From Actinophytocola glycyrrhizae (GTDB taxonomy: Bacteria > Actinomycetota > Actinomycetes > Mycobacteriales > Pseudonocardiaceae), in the NCBI RefSeq assembly GCF_042653545.1, contig NZ_JBHSIS010000017.1:310001-374000 (forward strand): a DNA stretch of 64,000 bases. Direction: 5' to 3'. Made by a program: the position numbers and the translations under genes. The notes beneath the pieces were generated by a model, which did no database searches, was not told where the DNA came from, and saw nothing but the letters and a program-made list of their open reading frames with translations. Below are positions 1 to 8,487 of the stretch, one piece after another; the stretch's first letter is position 1; each line of letters opens with the position of its first letter.

Positions 1-617
1 ACGCCGGATGAGCTGAGAATCACCTCCGCGGGACGTGCGGTCACACCACCAACGTTCAGGATGAGCCCGCCAACGCTGCCGCCCAGCTGCCTGCGCGTGA
101 AGTACGTCTGCGCACCCGGCGGCACCTGCTCTCCGCCGGTGTGTGGAAGTGGTCGTTGAGGGACCCTGGTCACCCTCGTACTGCCGTCACGCAGGATCCG
201 AGGTCGACTGTTCCGCGTGGACATCGCCACCGGAGAGGTCGAGGGCATACCTGCCCCGGTGCTCGGTCGTCGGGTCCCTCCACTTCTGCTCCGACCGGAC
301 AGCACGTCATGGGCGGTTCACCTGAACTCCCGGAAAATCTCGGCGGTTGAAGCGGTTGCTCCGATGGCCCGCGAGGACTGGGACGGCACGGGTAACCACG
401 AAGATCCATCCGACCGGCGACTGGGTGATCGGACTCCTCCTGTCGGCGGTAGTGCGCAGGTGAATAGCCAAATACCGTAGGCGGTTGGGGTCTGCATCGT
501 CCGGGAGGGGCGCCCCCGCGCTGTGGGGTACGAGCCTGCTCATCGTCTTTCCTCCGGGACAGGGGCGTTCGCGCCGGTCCGTGCCCCGGTCAGGCCAGCC
601 GAGCGGAGGAGGGCGCC
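1..617. other. Stretch without a confident gene
   Basis: No reading frame here has a start, ribosome binding site and recognisable protein together. Frame 1 from base 1 stays open to a stop near 165 without a recognisable domain. A weak coding-like stretch at 217-300 (reading VDIATGEVEG) could be the decayed tail of a gene lying to the left. The last bases, GGAGGAGGGCGCC, form the ribosome binding site of the DUF397 gene at 618. Confidence 0.4.
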
Positions 618-836
618 GTGGTTGAGCGGAAGCCGGCAACCATTGTCGAGATCGAGCAATCCGGCCTCACCTGGCGCAAAAGCAGCGCGAGTGCGAGCGG
701 AAACAGCGGCTGCGTCGAATTCGCGCGATCAAGCACCTCGGTGTTCATCCGCAACTCGCGGAATCGGGGCGGCGCGCGGATCGTGGTCCTCGGCTCGGCG
801 TGGCGGCTTCTCGTCCAGACGGCGCCTGCGCTCTGA
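618..836 (+). CDS. DUF397 domain protein
   Basis: A 72-residue protein beginning with GTG and preceded by GGAGGAGGG. The core LTWRKSSAS, then SGCVEFA, then VFIRNSRNRGG and a final AWRLLV stretch follows the DUF397 pattern (W-K-S-S, C-V-E-V-A, V-x-x-R-D-S-K, W). In actinomycetes such small proteins are usually encoded beside XRE regulators with a DUF5753 domain and are thought to act with them, possibly as antitoxin-like or signalling partners. Here the probable partner is the XRE gene at 1308, but this gene lies about 470 bases upstream of it, while DUF397 genes commonly follow directly downstream. The molecular role is unknown. Confidence 0.8.
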   Translation: MVERKPATIVEIEQSGLTWRKSSASASGNSGCVEFARSSTSVFIRNSRNRGGARIVVLGSAWRLLVQTAPAL

Positions 837-1307
837 CCGAGGCCGGAGCGAGCTTGGCCGTGGTTCGTGCAGGGCCGATGTGAACGGTTTCGGCGATTCG
901 GACAGTCACCGGATCGGGTGCTTTCGACGGTGATGTAAGCGGGACTCGCGACACCCTGGACGGGCCTCCGGCTGGCGGAGGGCCATCTTGTTTCCTACTA
1001 CGAAGCCGTGCAGATGATCCGGTTTCGTCCGGCCGCTGTCCTGTTCTGCCGTGGATCCACCGGCGCATCGGCTGTGCGGCCACGCCTTTTGCAACCACAT
1101 CATTCGTTAGGTGTCAGGCTGGCATGCGAATAAGTGCATGCTTGCGCGCCGCCGCATGTCGCGGTGACACCTCGCACATCGTCGTGCATCAAACGGCTTT
1201 GACCGGACACTTTTGCGACGTTCCAGAACGACATGGTAGTTATGCGAACCGTCAGGTAGTACATTGACAGGTGGCAGAACGCCACCTTCGCGGATGAAGG
1301 AGCAGGT
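837..1307. other. Intergenic region before the XRE gene
   Basis: No gene recognised. The right end holds the likely promoter and leader of the XRE gene: a possible -35 TTGCGA at 1213, a weak -10 TAGTTA at 1237, two GGTAGT copies at 1235 and 1255, and the inverted repeat GGTGGC-AGAAC-GCCACC just before the ribosome binding site. Confidence 0.35.
1270..1286. promoter_or_regulatory. Inverted repeat in the XRE gene leader
   Basis: GGTGGC (1270-1275) and GCCACC (1281-1286) form a perfect 6-bp inverted repeat around AGAAC, 21 bases before the XRE start codon. It could be an autoregulatory operator or a small leader hairpin. This is read directly from the sequence; the function is inferred from position only. 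Confidence 0.35.
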
Positions 1308-2216
1308 ATGGCGCAGGTCGAGACGCCGATCACCCAACAACGGCGCCTTCGCGCCGAGTTGAAGCGCGCCCGTGAGCAGAGCGGTATGACCCAGAAAGAT
1401 GTGGCCGTCCTGCTCGACTGGTCCCCGTCGAAGGTCATCCGCATCGAGACCGGTGCGGCGATCATCTCGACATCCGATCTCCAGGCGCTCCTGCCGCACT
1501 ACGGCATCACCGACCGGAAACGCATCGACGAACTGGTCGAGGTAGCGCGGGCGAGCCGCAAGCAGGCCTGGTGGGACGAGTACCGGGGGGTTTACGACCA
1601 GCAGTTCCTGACCTTCCTCGGGTACGAGGCGTCGACGATCCGGTTGCGGTCCTACCAGGCCCTGCTCATCCCGGGACTGTTGCAGACCTCCGCCTACACG
1701 AACGCGATCCTGCGTGCCTACACCGACGACGAGGAAGCCATCGTGCGCGGGGCACAGGTTCGCGGCAAGCGGCAACATGTGCTCGAGCCCGGCAAGGGAC
1801 CGGAGATGTTCTTCGTGCTCGACGAGGCCGCGCTGCACCGCTGGGTCGGTGGCTCGGAGGTCATGCGCGAGCAGTTGCTCTGGCTCGAAGAGTTGAACAA
1901 GCGGCCCAACATCCAGATCCAGGTCGTCCCGTTCACCGTCGGCGCCCACCCGGGGATGCGGGGTGCGTTCACGATCTTCGAGTTCCCGTTCGAGGACGAG
2001 GACTTCGCGCTGCTGCTCGAGCACCCGGACGGTGACGTGCTCATCCAGAACAAGCCGGACATCGCCAGCACCTACGTCGAGACCTTCTTCGACCTGGAGG
2101 CGATCGCGACCCCGAAGGGCGATCTCAGCGCCGTGCTCCGCCCGATTCTCGACATGTTTCCCGGGGCGAAGACCGCATCGGCCGCCAAGACCCCGGCCAC
2201 GAAGGCACAGGACTGA
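1308..2216 (+). CDS. XRE-family regulator with DUF5753 domain
   Basis: A 302-residue DNA-binding regulator. Residues of about 10-70 form the helix-turn-helix (RRLRAELKRAREQSGMTQ, then DWSPSKVIRIETG), and about 90-265 match the DUF5753 ligand/partner domain, including the YEASTIRLRSYQ and LIPGLLQT stretches. Size and architecture are those of the very common actinomycete regulators paired with DUF397 proteins. The ATG at 1308 is preceded by AAGGAGCAGGT, a good ribosome binding site. The C-terminus is rich in Ala, Lys and Thr. Its targets are unknown; the DUF397 gene at 618 is the likely functional partner. Confidence 0.92.
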   Translation: MAQVETPITQQRRLRAELKRAREQSGMTQKDVAVLLDWSPSKVIRIETGAAIISTSDLQALLPHYGITDRKRIDELVEVARASRKQAWWDEYRGVYDQQFLTFLGYEASTIRLRSYQALLIPGLLQTSAYTNAILRAYTDDEEAIVRGAQVRGKRQHVLEPGKGPEMFFVLDEAALHRWVGGSEVMREQLLWLEELNKRPNIQIQVVPFTVGAHPGMRGAFTIFEFPFEDEDFALLLEHPDGDVLIQNKPDIASTYVETFFDLEAIATPKGDLSAVLRPILDMFPGAKTASAAKTPATKAQD

Positions 2217-2381
2217 TCACCATGAACGACGACCGAGAGGCGGGTGGTATGACCGCGACGACGCGGGCGTGCCCGCGTTGACCGGCCGGACCTCTGTCCG
2301 TGCATAGGCACGGGCGGCCCTGTTGCAGCAGGAACCGCCCGCAAGAGCACTCAGCATCCTCAAGTCAGAAGGGCCAGTGCC

Positions 2382-3731
2382 GTGCCAAGAGTACAACGAC
2401 CAGCGAGATCACATCGACAGCGGACGACTGCCCAGGACAACGGGGAGCCACCGGCCGGGACCCGGTACAACCCGATACCCATGGCCAACGGCCTGCGGCG
2501 GAACCTGCGCAAACGGGTGAAGAACAGCAAGCCGGAAGACGACAGCAACTGGGCGACGTTCCCGACCAGACGTCGGGTGGTGATCGCGGTCCACACCGTT
2601 GCCGCGGCCATGCGGCTCAAGGATCTGGTCGGGCTGCTCGACGAGGACCCCGAGATCGGCCTCGTGTACACCGCGGTACCCGACCGGCTCGGCGACGGGG
2701 TCACCGAACTCCTGCGCAAGTGGGAGGTCAAGCGGATGCGGTGGGACGAGGCCGCCGACGGCGACTACGACCTGGCCATCGGCGCCAGCTTGCACCGGCT
2801 GGGCGAACTCGGCGCGAAGCGGGCGTTCGCGATCGCCCATGGATCCGGCTACAACAAGCGGTGGCCGAGCTGGGCGTGGTTCCGCTCCGAGGAGAACCGG
2901 CCGACCTATGGCCTCGACCGTGAGTCGTTGCTCGACAAGGCCGGGCGCCCCGTGGTCGACGCGCTCAACCTCTCGCACATCGACCAGTGGGAGACGCTGA
3001 AACGTCAGTGCCCGGAGGCGACGACCGCGGCGATGGTCGGCGGCGACCCCTCGTTCGACCGCCTGCGGGTGAGCCTGCCCTCCCGGCAGTACTACCGGGA
3101 CGCGCTCGGCGTGCGCAACGGTCAGGTACTGGTCGCGGTCACCTCGACCTGGGGCCAGCAGTCGCTGCTGAGCAGGCACCCCGGGCTGCTGGCCCGGCTG
3201 CTCAGGGAACTGCCCGCCAACCACAAGGTCATCCTCACCACCCACCCCGCCGTGTGGTTCGAGCACGGTCCGCAGCGGATACGGACCCTGCTGCGGGACG
3301 TGTGCAGCGCGGGGCTGGACGTGGTCGAGGCAGGCGAGCCGTGGCAGGGCCTGCTGGCCGCGGCGGACTACCTCATCGGCGACCACACCTCGGTGAGCGT
3401 CTACGGCGCGGCCAGCGGCCTGCCGCTGCTGCTGAGCCACTTCGCCGTCGACGACATCGACGGCCAGTCGGTCATGGCTGAACTGGCCCACCTGAGCCCG
3501 CACCTCGACGACGCGACGCCGCTGGCCGAGCAGTTGGCCAAGGCGACCGCCGCGCAGGCAGGTCAGCAGGAGGTGGCGGGCGCGCGTGTGTCGTCCGTAC
3601 CGGACAGGTCGGCCAGCGTGCTGCGCAAGAAGTTCTACGAACTGTTGGAACTGGACGAACCGGACGTCGATCCGAGGGTGGAACGCGCGGCGCCGCCCAG
3701 GTTGATGAAGCACGAGTCATTCGGCTGGTGA
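2382..3731 (+). CDS. Unrecognised actinomycete protein, GT-B-like
   Basis: A 449-residue protein without an assigned function. The GTG at 2382 is chosen because AGAAGGG lies 9 bases upstream; an internal ATG at 2481 (MANGLRRNLRKR) is the alternative and would remove a basic, disordered leader. The core begins RRVVIAVHTVAAAMRL. The C-terminal third has THPAVWFEHGP and then ADYLIGDHTSVSVYGAASG, which recall the nucleotide-binding half of CDP-glycerol glycerophosphotransferases and related GT-B enzymes. A nucleotide-sugar or polyol-phosphate transferase is therefore an inference. Similar actinomycete proteins have, as I recall, been mislabelled as translation initiation factor 2. Its end overlaps the convergent NB-ARC gene by 15 bases. 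Confidence 0.7.
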   Translation: MPRVQRPARSHRQRTTAQDNGEPPAGTRYNPIPMANGLRRNLRKRVKNSKPEDDSNWATFPTRRRVVIAVHTVAAAMRLKDLVGLLDEDPEIGLVYTAVPDRLGDGVTELLRKWEVKRMRWDEAADGDYDLAIGASLHRLGELGAKRAFAIAHGSGYNKRWPSWAWFRSEENRPTYGLDRESLLDKAGRPVVDALNLSHIDQWETLKRQCPEATTAAMVGGDPSFDRLRVSLPSRQYYRDALGVRNGQVLVAVTSTWGQQSLLSRHPGLLARLLRELPANHKVILTTHPAVWFEHGPQRIRTLLRDVCSAGLDVVEAGEPWQGLLAAADYLIGDHTSVSVYGAASGLPLLLSHFAVDDIDGQSVMAELAHLSPHLDDATPLAEQLAKATAAQAGQQEVAGARVSSVPDRSASVLRKKFYELLELDEPDVDPRVERAAPPRLMKHESFGW

Positions 3732-6338
3732 ACTCGGCGGCACCCCGAGGTTCCGCGCCCGTTCGAGGATCTGGGCGGCGGCGGGGTTGCCGAGCTCGGC
3801 GAGGAGGACGGCGGCGCGCTCATAGTTGGCGCGGGCGTCGCCCGGCATCCCGGACTGCTCGTACAGTTCGGCCAGGGCGCACAGCGCGTCCGCTTCGCCG
3901 AGGGTGGCATTGACGGACCGCATCGTGGCGAGCGCCGACTCGAGATGGGTGAGCGCGCTGTCACGCCGGCCCATGCTGGTTTCCGCGCGCCCGAGGAACA
4001 TGAACGAGCGGGCGGTGTTGTACGGATCCGGTGTCGGGAGCGTGCCCAGCTCGCCGGTGGCCTCCGTGAGGAAGGCCGCCGCCTCCTCCGGTCTGCCCGC
4101 CGCGGTCAGCGCCCGGCCGAGGCTGATCAGGGCCAGCCCGACGTTGCGTCGCTCGTCGATCCGCCGGTACTCGTCGAGCGCGCGGGTGAAGCGATCGATC
4201 GCCGAATCCACCTCGCCCTGGTCGAGGTACACGAAGCCGAACCGCTCCATCGAACTCGCCATGCGCAGCCGGTCGTCGAGCCGCTGCCACAGTTCGGCCG
4301 CGCGGTTCATGCGCTCGAGCGCCTCGTCGTTGCGGCCCAGCGCGTGGAAGAGCAGGCCGAGCCGGTCCTGGGTCTCGGCTTCCATGAACTGGTCGGCACA
4401 CGACCGGGCCGCCTGCTCGGCGATCAGGTCGAACTGGAGCCAGTCGTGGTAGTGGGTCCGGTACAGGAACAAACCCCACATCGCGTCGGCCATGTGCCAT
4501 GCGACGTCGTGCAGACCGGTGTCGTTGGCGAACCTGGCCGCTGCCAGCAGGTTGAGCCGTTCCTGCTCCAGCCAGTCGAGTGCGGAGTTGTGGTTCGGGA
4601 ACGACACGGTCGGTGGGATCACCCGCACGGTCCCCTCGTACCGCCCGCTCCGATGTGGGGTGATCGACGCGTTCGCGCCGTTCGCCGACTGCAGGTACCA
4701 GTCGAGCATCCTGCGCACGGCCGCGTCGCGGTTCTGGCTGGGCTCCTCGTCCTCGGCCTTCTTGCGCGCGTGCAGCCGGATCAGGTCGTGGAACCGGCAG
4801 CGTCCGGTCCTCGGTTCGTCCAGCATGTTCGCGTTGAGCAGTTCGTCGACGAGCGTCTCGGCTTCCAGCACGTGCGTCTGCATGACGGCCGCGACGACGT
4901 CGAGACCGAAGTCGGGCCCGGGATGCAGGCCCATGAGCCGGTAGAGTCTGGCCGCCTGGCCGGAAAGTGCCTGGTATGACATGTCGAACACCGCCTGTAC
5001 CGATAGTTCGTCGTCGAACGACAACCGCGCCAGTCGCCGCTGTTCGTCCTGGAGGTCGGCGACCGCGCGCTCCAATGTCCACTTGGGACGCGTGGCCAGC
5101 CGCGCCCCGGCCACGCACAACGCGATGGGCAGGCCACCGCACAACTTCACCAGTGTCTGCGCGTGTCCGCGCTCCTCGGCGACCCGCGCCTCGCCGACCG
5201 TCCTTGCCAGCAACGTGACGCCGTGCGGTTCGCTCAACGGTTCCAACGTGACGAACCGTGCGCTGTCGGCGACCAGGCTGCCCAGCCACGACTGCCCGGT
5301 CACCAGTGTCACGCTGCCCGTCCTGGCTGGCAGCAACCGGCGGATGTCCGCCGCGGTTCCGGCGTTGTCGAGCAGCACCAGCAGCCGCAGCCGGGCGGTC
5401 AGCTTCCGGTACAGCTCCGCCTGTTCGCCCGCGTTCACCGGGATCTGCCGCGCCGCGACGCCGAGCGCGGCGAGGAACGCGGCGAACACCTGCTCCACCG
5501 GGACCTTGTTGCGGGAACCGCCGAGGTCGGCGTAGAGCTGGCCGTCCGGGTAGCGTTCACGGGCTCCGTGCGCCCAGCGCAGCGCGAGCGCCGTCTTGCC
5601 GACACCGGGCGGCCCGACGAGCACGAGCAGCCCGTTCGCCTCGTGGTCGTTCAACGTGCCGAGCTCGTCCTCCCGGTCGACGAACGTGTTGGCCGGCGGC
5701 AGGATCTGGTGCGGCGCCTCGGCCGGCCGGACCGGCGCCGGTTCGATGACCGGCGGCTGTGACGTGCCGGGCAGGTGGATCCACGCGCGGAGCCGCGTTT
5801 TCTTCACCTGTGCCGAGATCGGGTGGTACTGGGCCGGATCGATGGACCGGTAGCCGTGCCGGACGATGCCGTCGTACACGCCGTCGGACACGATGACCGC
5901 GAGGTCGCCGGACGCGTGCCGCAACGCGGTGCGCAGTTCGGTGGCGTCCAGCATGCGGCAGGCCCGGACCAGGTCGGCACCGTACAGACCGTTGTCGTCG
6001 ATCCTCACCTCCCCGGCATCCAGCGCCAGCCGCAACCGGAACCGTTGCGCCAGTGGCACTGTGCGGTTGTGTTCCGCCAGACCCGCGGACAGGCAGCCGA
6101 CGAGCGGGTCGAGCAGCAGCACCTTCGACACCTCCGGCGGCACCAGGACGATCATCCCGTCGCCACTGTCGGAGTGGATGCAGTTGTCCCACCGCACCCC
6201 CGAGGTCTCGATCGCCTCCGCCACCAGCCGGTAGAGCACGGCTCGTACCGCGAACTGGGCCCCGTCGTCCCGGTGCGGGTCGCCGAACCCCTCGACGTCG
6301 ATCGCCAGGATCGAGTGGTGTGTCGGGTACTGGCTCAC
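3717..6338 (-). CDS. Cyclase-like/NB-ARC/TPR regulatory protein
   Basis: An 873-residue multidomain STAND protein starting at GTG 6338. Residues 1-190 resemble a class III nucleotidyl cyclase fold: ILAIDVEGFGD carries a metal-binding-type Asp at 14, HSDSGDGMIVLVP a GDG turn near 60, and LYGADLVRACRML resembles the later strand and helix. Residues of about 215-500 form an NB-ARC ATPase with Walker A GPPGVGKT at 242-249 and LLVLLDNAG as Walker B. A winged-helix segment and, from about 560, tetratricopeptide-like helices follow to the C-terminus. Such proteins act as signal-dependent switches in actinomycetes. No DNA-binding domain of the SARP or LuxR type is visible, so the output is unknown; whether the cyclase-like domain is active cannot be told. 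Confidence 0.85.
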   Translation of the reverse strand: MSQYPTHHSILAIDVEGFGDPHRDDGAQFAVRAVLYRLVAEAIETSGVRWDNCIHSDSGDGMIVLVPPEVSKVLLLDPLVGCLSAGLAEHNRTVPLAQRFRLRLALDAGEVRIDDNGLYGADLVRACRMLDATELRTALRHASGDLAVIVSDGVYDGIVRHGYRSIDPAQYHPISAQVKKTRLRAWIHLPGTSQPPVIEPAPVRPAEAPHQILPPANTFVDREDELGTLNDHEANGLLVLVGPPGVGKTALALRWAHGARERYPDGQLYADLGGSRNKVPVEQVFAAFLAALGVAARQIPVNAGEQAELYRKLTARLRLLVLLDNAGTAADIRRLLPARTGSVTLVTGQSWLGSLVADSARFVTLEPLSEPHGVTLLARTVGEARVAEERGHAQTLVKLCGGLPIALCVAGARLATRPKWTLERAVADLQDEQRRLARLSFDDELSVQAVFDMSYQALSGQAARLYRLMGLHPGPDFGLDVVAAVMQTHVLEAETLVDELLNANMLDEPRTGRCRFHDLIRLHARKKAEDEEPSQNRDAAVRRMLDWYLQSANGANASITPHRSGRYEGTVRVIPPTVSFPNHNSALDWLEQERLNLLAAARFANDTGLHDVAWHMADAMWGLFLYRTHYHDWLQFDLIAEQAARSCADQFMEAETQDRLGLLFHALGRNDEALERMNRAAELWQRLDDRLRMASSMERFGFVYLDQGEVDSAIDRFTRALDEYRRIDERRNVGLALISLGRALTAAGRPEEAAAFLTEATGELGTLPTPDPYNTARSFMFLGRAETSMGRRDSALTHLESALATMRSVNATLGEADALCALAELYEQSGMPGDARANYERAAVLLAELGNPAAAQILERARNLGVPPSSPAE

Positions 6339-6697
6339 TCGTCACCGCCATTGGTCCGCGACAGGTCAGGCTAACGGTCCTCGAACAGCGATTCTGCGCC
6401 ATTTGGCACATGTCCGCGTTCAGGGAACGCGTCGCCGCGCAGGCGGAGGCGGCGCGCGGGCCGTCGCACCGGGACCGATCAGAAAGGCGACGCGACCTGT
6501 CCCGTGAGTGTGCCGACGGTTGCGAACGTCAGCACGTGGCGATACCCGACCGCGCATCACTCATCGGTGGGCGCGGGAAGGGGCACCGGATGTCCTGACG
6601 AACCGGGGTCTCAGGCGCGCTGCCACAAGACAGGTCCTCGGCCGACTCCCACGAAAGGTCACGGCACCAGCGACCGCGCTTCCGGGTCGGCCGGCGA

Positions 6698-7477
6698 TCA
6701 CGCGGTTTCGTCCTGGTCCCGGAGCGCGACGAGGAGGTCGTGGGCGGCGGTGGCGACACGGGGACGGACACCAAGGTCCCGCAGCTGTGCGGACGCCGCG
6801 GCCATCTCGTCGACGCGGCGCCTGGCATGCCGGTGGGTGCCGTCGACGAGCCGGTCGACGGTGCGTTCGTCGAACCCGGTGAGCTCCGCGCCGATGTTGT
6901 CGCGCAGCCACTCCGCGCATCCCGCCGCCTCGGCCGCGGTCAGTGCCTCGACAACGGCGGCGGCCAGTCCTTTGTAGAATACGCTGCGCAGCAGCTTGCG
7001 GGAGATCGCCGTGCCAACGGGACCGGGCTGGACCGTCACGTCGGCGCCGAAGCCGCGGAGGATCTCGGCATACCGGTCGGCGGTCTCCCCGGACACGAGC
7101 ATCGGGGTACGCAGACCGTTTCCCGGCACCGGGGCCATGAGGGCGACGTCGACCACCGTGACGGGCCGGCCGGCGAGCCGCTCGACGAGCGCGGTCTTCA
7201 CCGCCGGTGCGGCGGTGTTGAGGTCGGCCCAGATGGTCCCGGCGCGCAGCGCGGGCAGTGCGTTGTCCAGCGCGGGAACGGCGTCGTGGGCGCTGGTGAC
7301 GCTGAGCACGAGGTCGGCGTCCCGGACGGCGTGCGCGTCGTCGTCACGCACCTGGACACCGGCGGGGGCGGCCACGAGCGGGTCGTGGCCGCGGACGTCG
7401 GCACCCGCGGCGGCGAGGTCCCGAGCGATGTGACCACCCGCTTCGCCAAGGCCGAGTACGGCGATACGCGTGGCCAT
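6698..7477 (-). CDS. NAD(P)-dependent oxidoreductase, DUF1932 type
   Basis: A 259-residue enzyme of the 6-phosphogluconate/3-hydroxyisobutyrate dehydrogenase superfamily. The N-terminus MATRIAVLGLGEAGGHIARDL is a Rossmann dinucleotide-binding start, which is why the ATG at 7477 is preferred over an upstream in-frame start at 7534. The conserved LMAPVPGNG segment and the C-terminal helical domain (EWLRDNIGAELTGF onwards) fit the DUF1932 subgroup. It is transcribed away from the GntR gene across a 263-base intergenic region holding a palindromic TTGTCGACAA, so it probably belongs to the same aromatic-acid regulon. The substrate is unknown; a hydroxy-acid or semialdehyde intermediate would fit. 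Confidence 0.8.
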   Translation of the reverse strand: MATRIAVLGLGEAGGHIARDLAAAGADVRGHDPLVAAPAGVQVRDDDAHAVRDADLVLSVTSAHDAVPALDNALPALRAGTIWADLNTAAPAVKTALVERLAGRPVTVVDVALMAPVPGNGLRTPMLVSGETADRYAEILRGFGADVTVQPGPVGTAISRKLLRSVFYKGLAAAVVEALTAAEAAGCAEWLRDNIGAELTGFDERTVDRLVDGTHRHARRRVDEMAAASAQLRDLGVRPRVATAAHDLLVALRDQDETA

Positions 7478-7648
7478 CAGCCGAGGGCCGAAGCGTCGTC
7501 GGCGTGGCGGGTGCCGAACGTCCTCGGACCCCACGTCTGGCCCGTGGCGCGTGGGACGGTGACGGGCTCGGGGGCCGGGACGGTGTGGTGCGGTGGCATG
7601 TCCCAGATCTACGCGCCCGTGGTATTGGCGTCAAGATTGCCTGCAGAG

Positions 7649-7658
7649 TTGTCGACAA
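7649..7658. promoter_or_regulatory. Candidate GntR operator 1
   Basis: TTGTCGACAA is a perfect 10-base palindrome between the divergent oxidoreductase and GntR genes. Closely related sites, TTGTTGACAA at 8450 and TTGTCAACAA at 20560, lie before the galB-like and MFS genes. A TTGT-N2-ACAA core is a plausible operator for an FCD-type GntR regulator. Confidence 0.5.
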
Positions 7659-7740
7659 TCTCGGCTGGCGGGGGATCGCCGTTACACTGCGCGCAACAAA
7701 ATTGGCGACGATCTCGGCGGGATTGTCGGAGAGTGCGGCG

Positions 7741-8400
7741 GTGACGGTGAACGAGAGCCTGCGACCCGTGGTGGACGAGATCCGCGGGGCGATCGTCCGC
7801 GGCGAGTTCGTGCCGAACCAGCGACTGGTGGAGGCCGACCTGTCCGAGCAGCTCGGGGCGAGCCGGGCCGCGGTCCGGTCGGCTCTGGTGACGCTCGCCA
7901 GCGAGGGTCTGGTCGAGCGGGTGCCCAATCGTGGCGCTCGGGTGCGCGCCGTATCGCTGGCCGAGGCGATCGAGATCAGCGAGGTGCGCATGGCGCTGGA
8001 AGGGCTGTGCTCCGCCAAGGCCGCCGAGCTGGCTACCGGAGACGATGCGGCGGAGCTCACCGCGATCGGCGAGCGGATGCGCGCGGCGGTCGCCTCGGGT
8101 GACGTGCTCGGCTACTCGCGGCTCAACCAGGACCTGCATCGCCGCGTGCGGGAGATCAGCGGCCAGCGGACCGCGTGTGACGTGCTGGAACGCCTGCGGG
8201 CCCAGAACGTCCGGCACCAGTTCAAACTGGCCATGCAGCCGGGGCGCCCCGGGGTGTCGCTGCCCGAACACCTCGCGATCATCGAGGCGATCTGTGCCGG
8301 CGACCCGGTCGCCGCCGAGAACGCCACCCGCGCCCACCTGCGCAGTGTCATCGACGCCTTGCGCGCGGCAGATCGCGCCGGGGTGCCGAACGTGGTCTGA
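7741..8400 (+). CDS. GntR-family regulator, FCD domain
   Basis: A 219-residue repressor/activator starting at GTG 7741 with GGAGAG 7 bases upstream. In-frame sequence reaches back to 7504, but that part crosses the palindrome at 7649 and has no family similarity. Residues of about 8-75 are the winged helix (LRPVVDEIRGAIVRGEFVPN, LVEADLSEQLGASRAAVRSAL). Residues 85-210 are the all-helical FCD ligand domain, with the metal-ligand-type pattern of D/H residues at NQDLHRRV and LPEHLAIIEAI. It directly precedes the gal-like catabolic genes and probably responds to a pathway acid. Candidate operators lie at 7649, 8450 and 20560. Confidence 0.9.
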   Translation: MTVNESLRPVVDEIRGAIVRGEFVPNQRLVEADLSEQLGASRAAVRSALVTLASEGLVERVPNRGARVRAVSLAEAIEISEVRMALEGLCSAKAAELATGDDAAELTAIGERMRAAVASGDVLGYSRLNQDLHRRVREISGQRTACDVLERLRAQNVRHQFKLAMQPGRPGVSLPEHLAIIEAICAGDPVAAENATRAHLRSVIDALRAADRAGVPNVV

Positions 8401-8449
8401 GCAGCGCGTTCCTCGACCGGAACATGTGCGGGATGGATCTACGCCAGGA

Positions 8450-8471
8450 TTGTTGACAAAATGGTTGACCA
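8450..8471. promoter_or_regulatory. Candidate GntR operator 2, tandem half-site pairs
   Basis: TTGTTGACAA (8450-8459) is followed two bases later by TGGTTGACCA (8462-8471). Both are inverted half-sites around a TG spacer. The second overlaps the first possible start codon of the galB-like gene at 8461, which argues that translation begins downstream at 8488. Confidence 0.5.
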
Positions 8472-8487
8472 AGTTGAGACTCGGGTC

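Noticed and set aside
1107..2024. A 305-codon minus-strand frame over the XRE gene
   Set aside because: The plus strand encodes a complete XRE/DUF5753 protein with a strong ribosome binding site; the antisense protein has no recognisable domain.
2262..2277. CGCGGGC-GT-GCCCGCG palindrome after the XRE gene as a terminator
   Set aside because: The loop would be only 2-4 bases, there is no U-tract, and the next gene on the same strand follows closely; evidence too weak for a call.
2409..3713. A 434-codon open frame antisense to the GT-B-like gene
   Set aside because: It mirrors codon structure of a real gene in GC-rich DNA; no ribosome binding site or family similarity, and the plus-strand protein has family-like segments.
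8461..8487. ATG 8461 as the galB start
   Set aside because: It overlaps a probable operator and adds nine residues outside the LmbE fold; kept only as an alternative.
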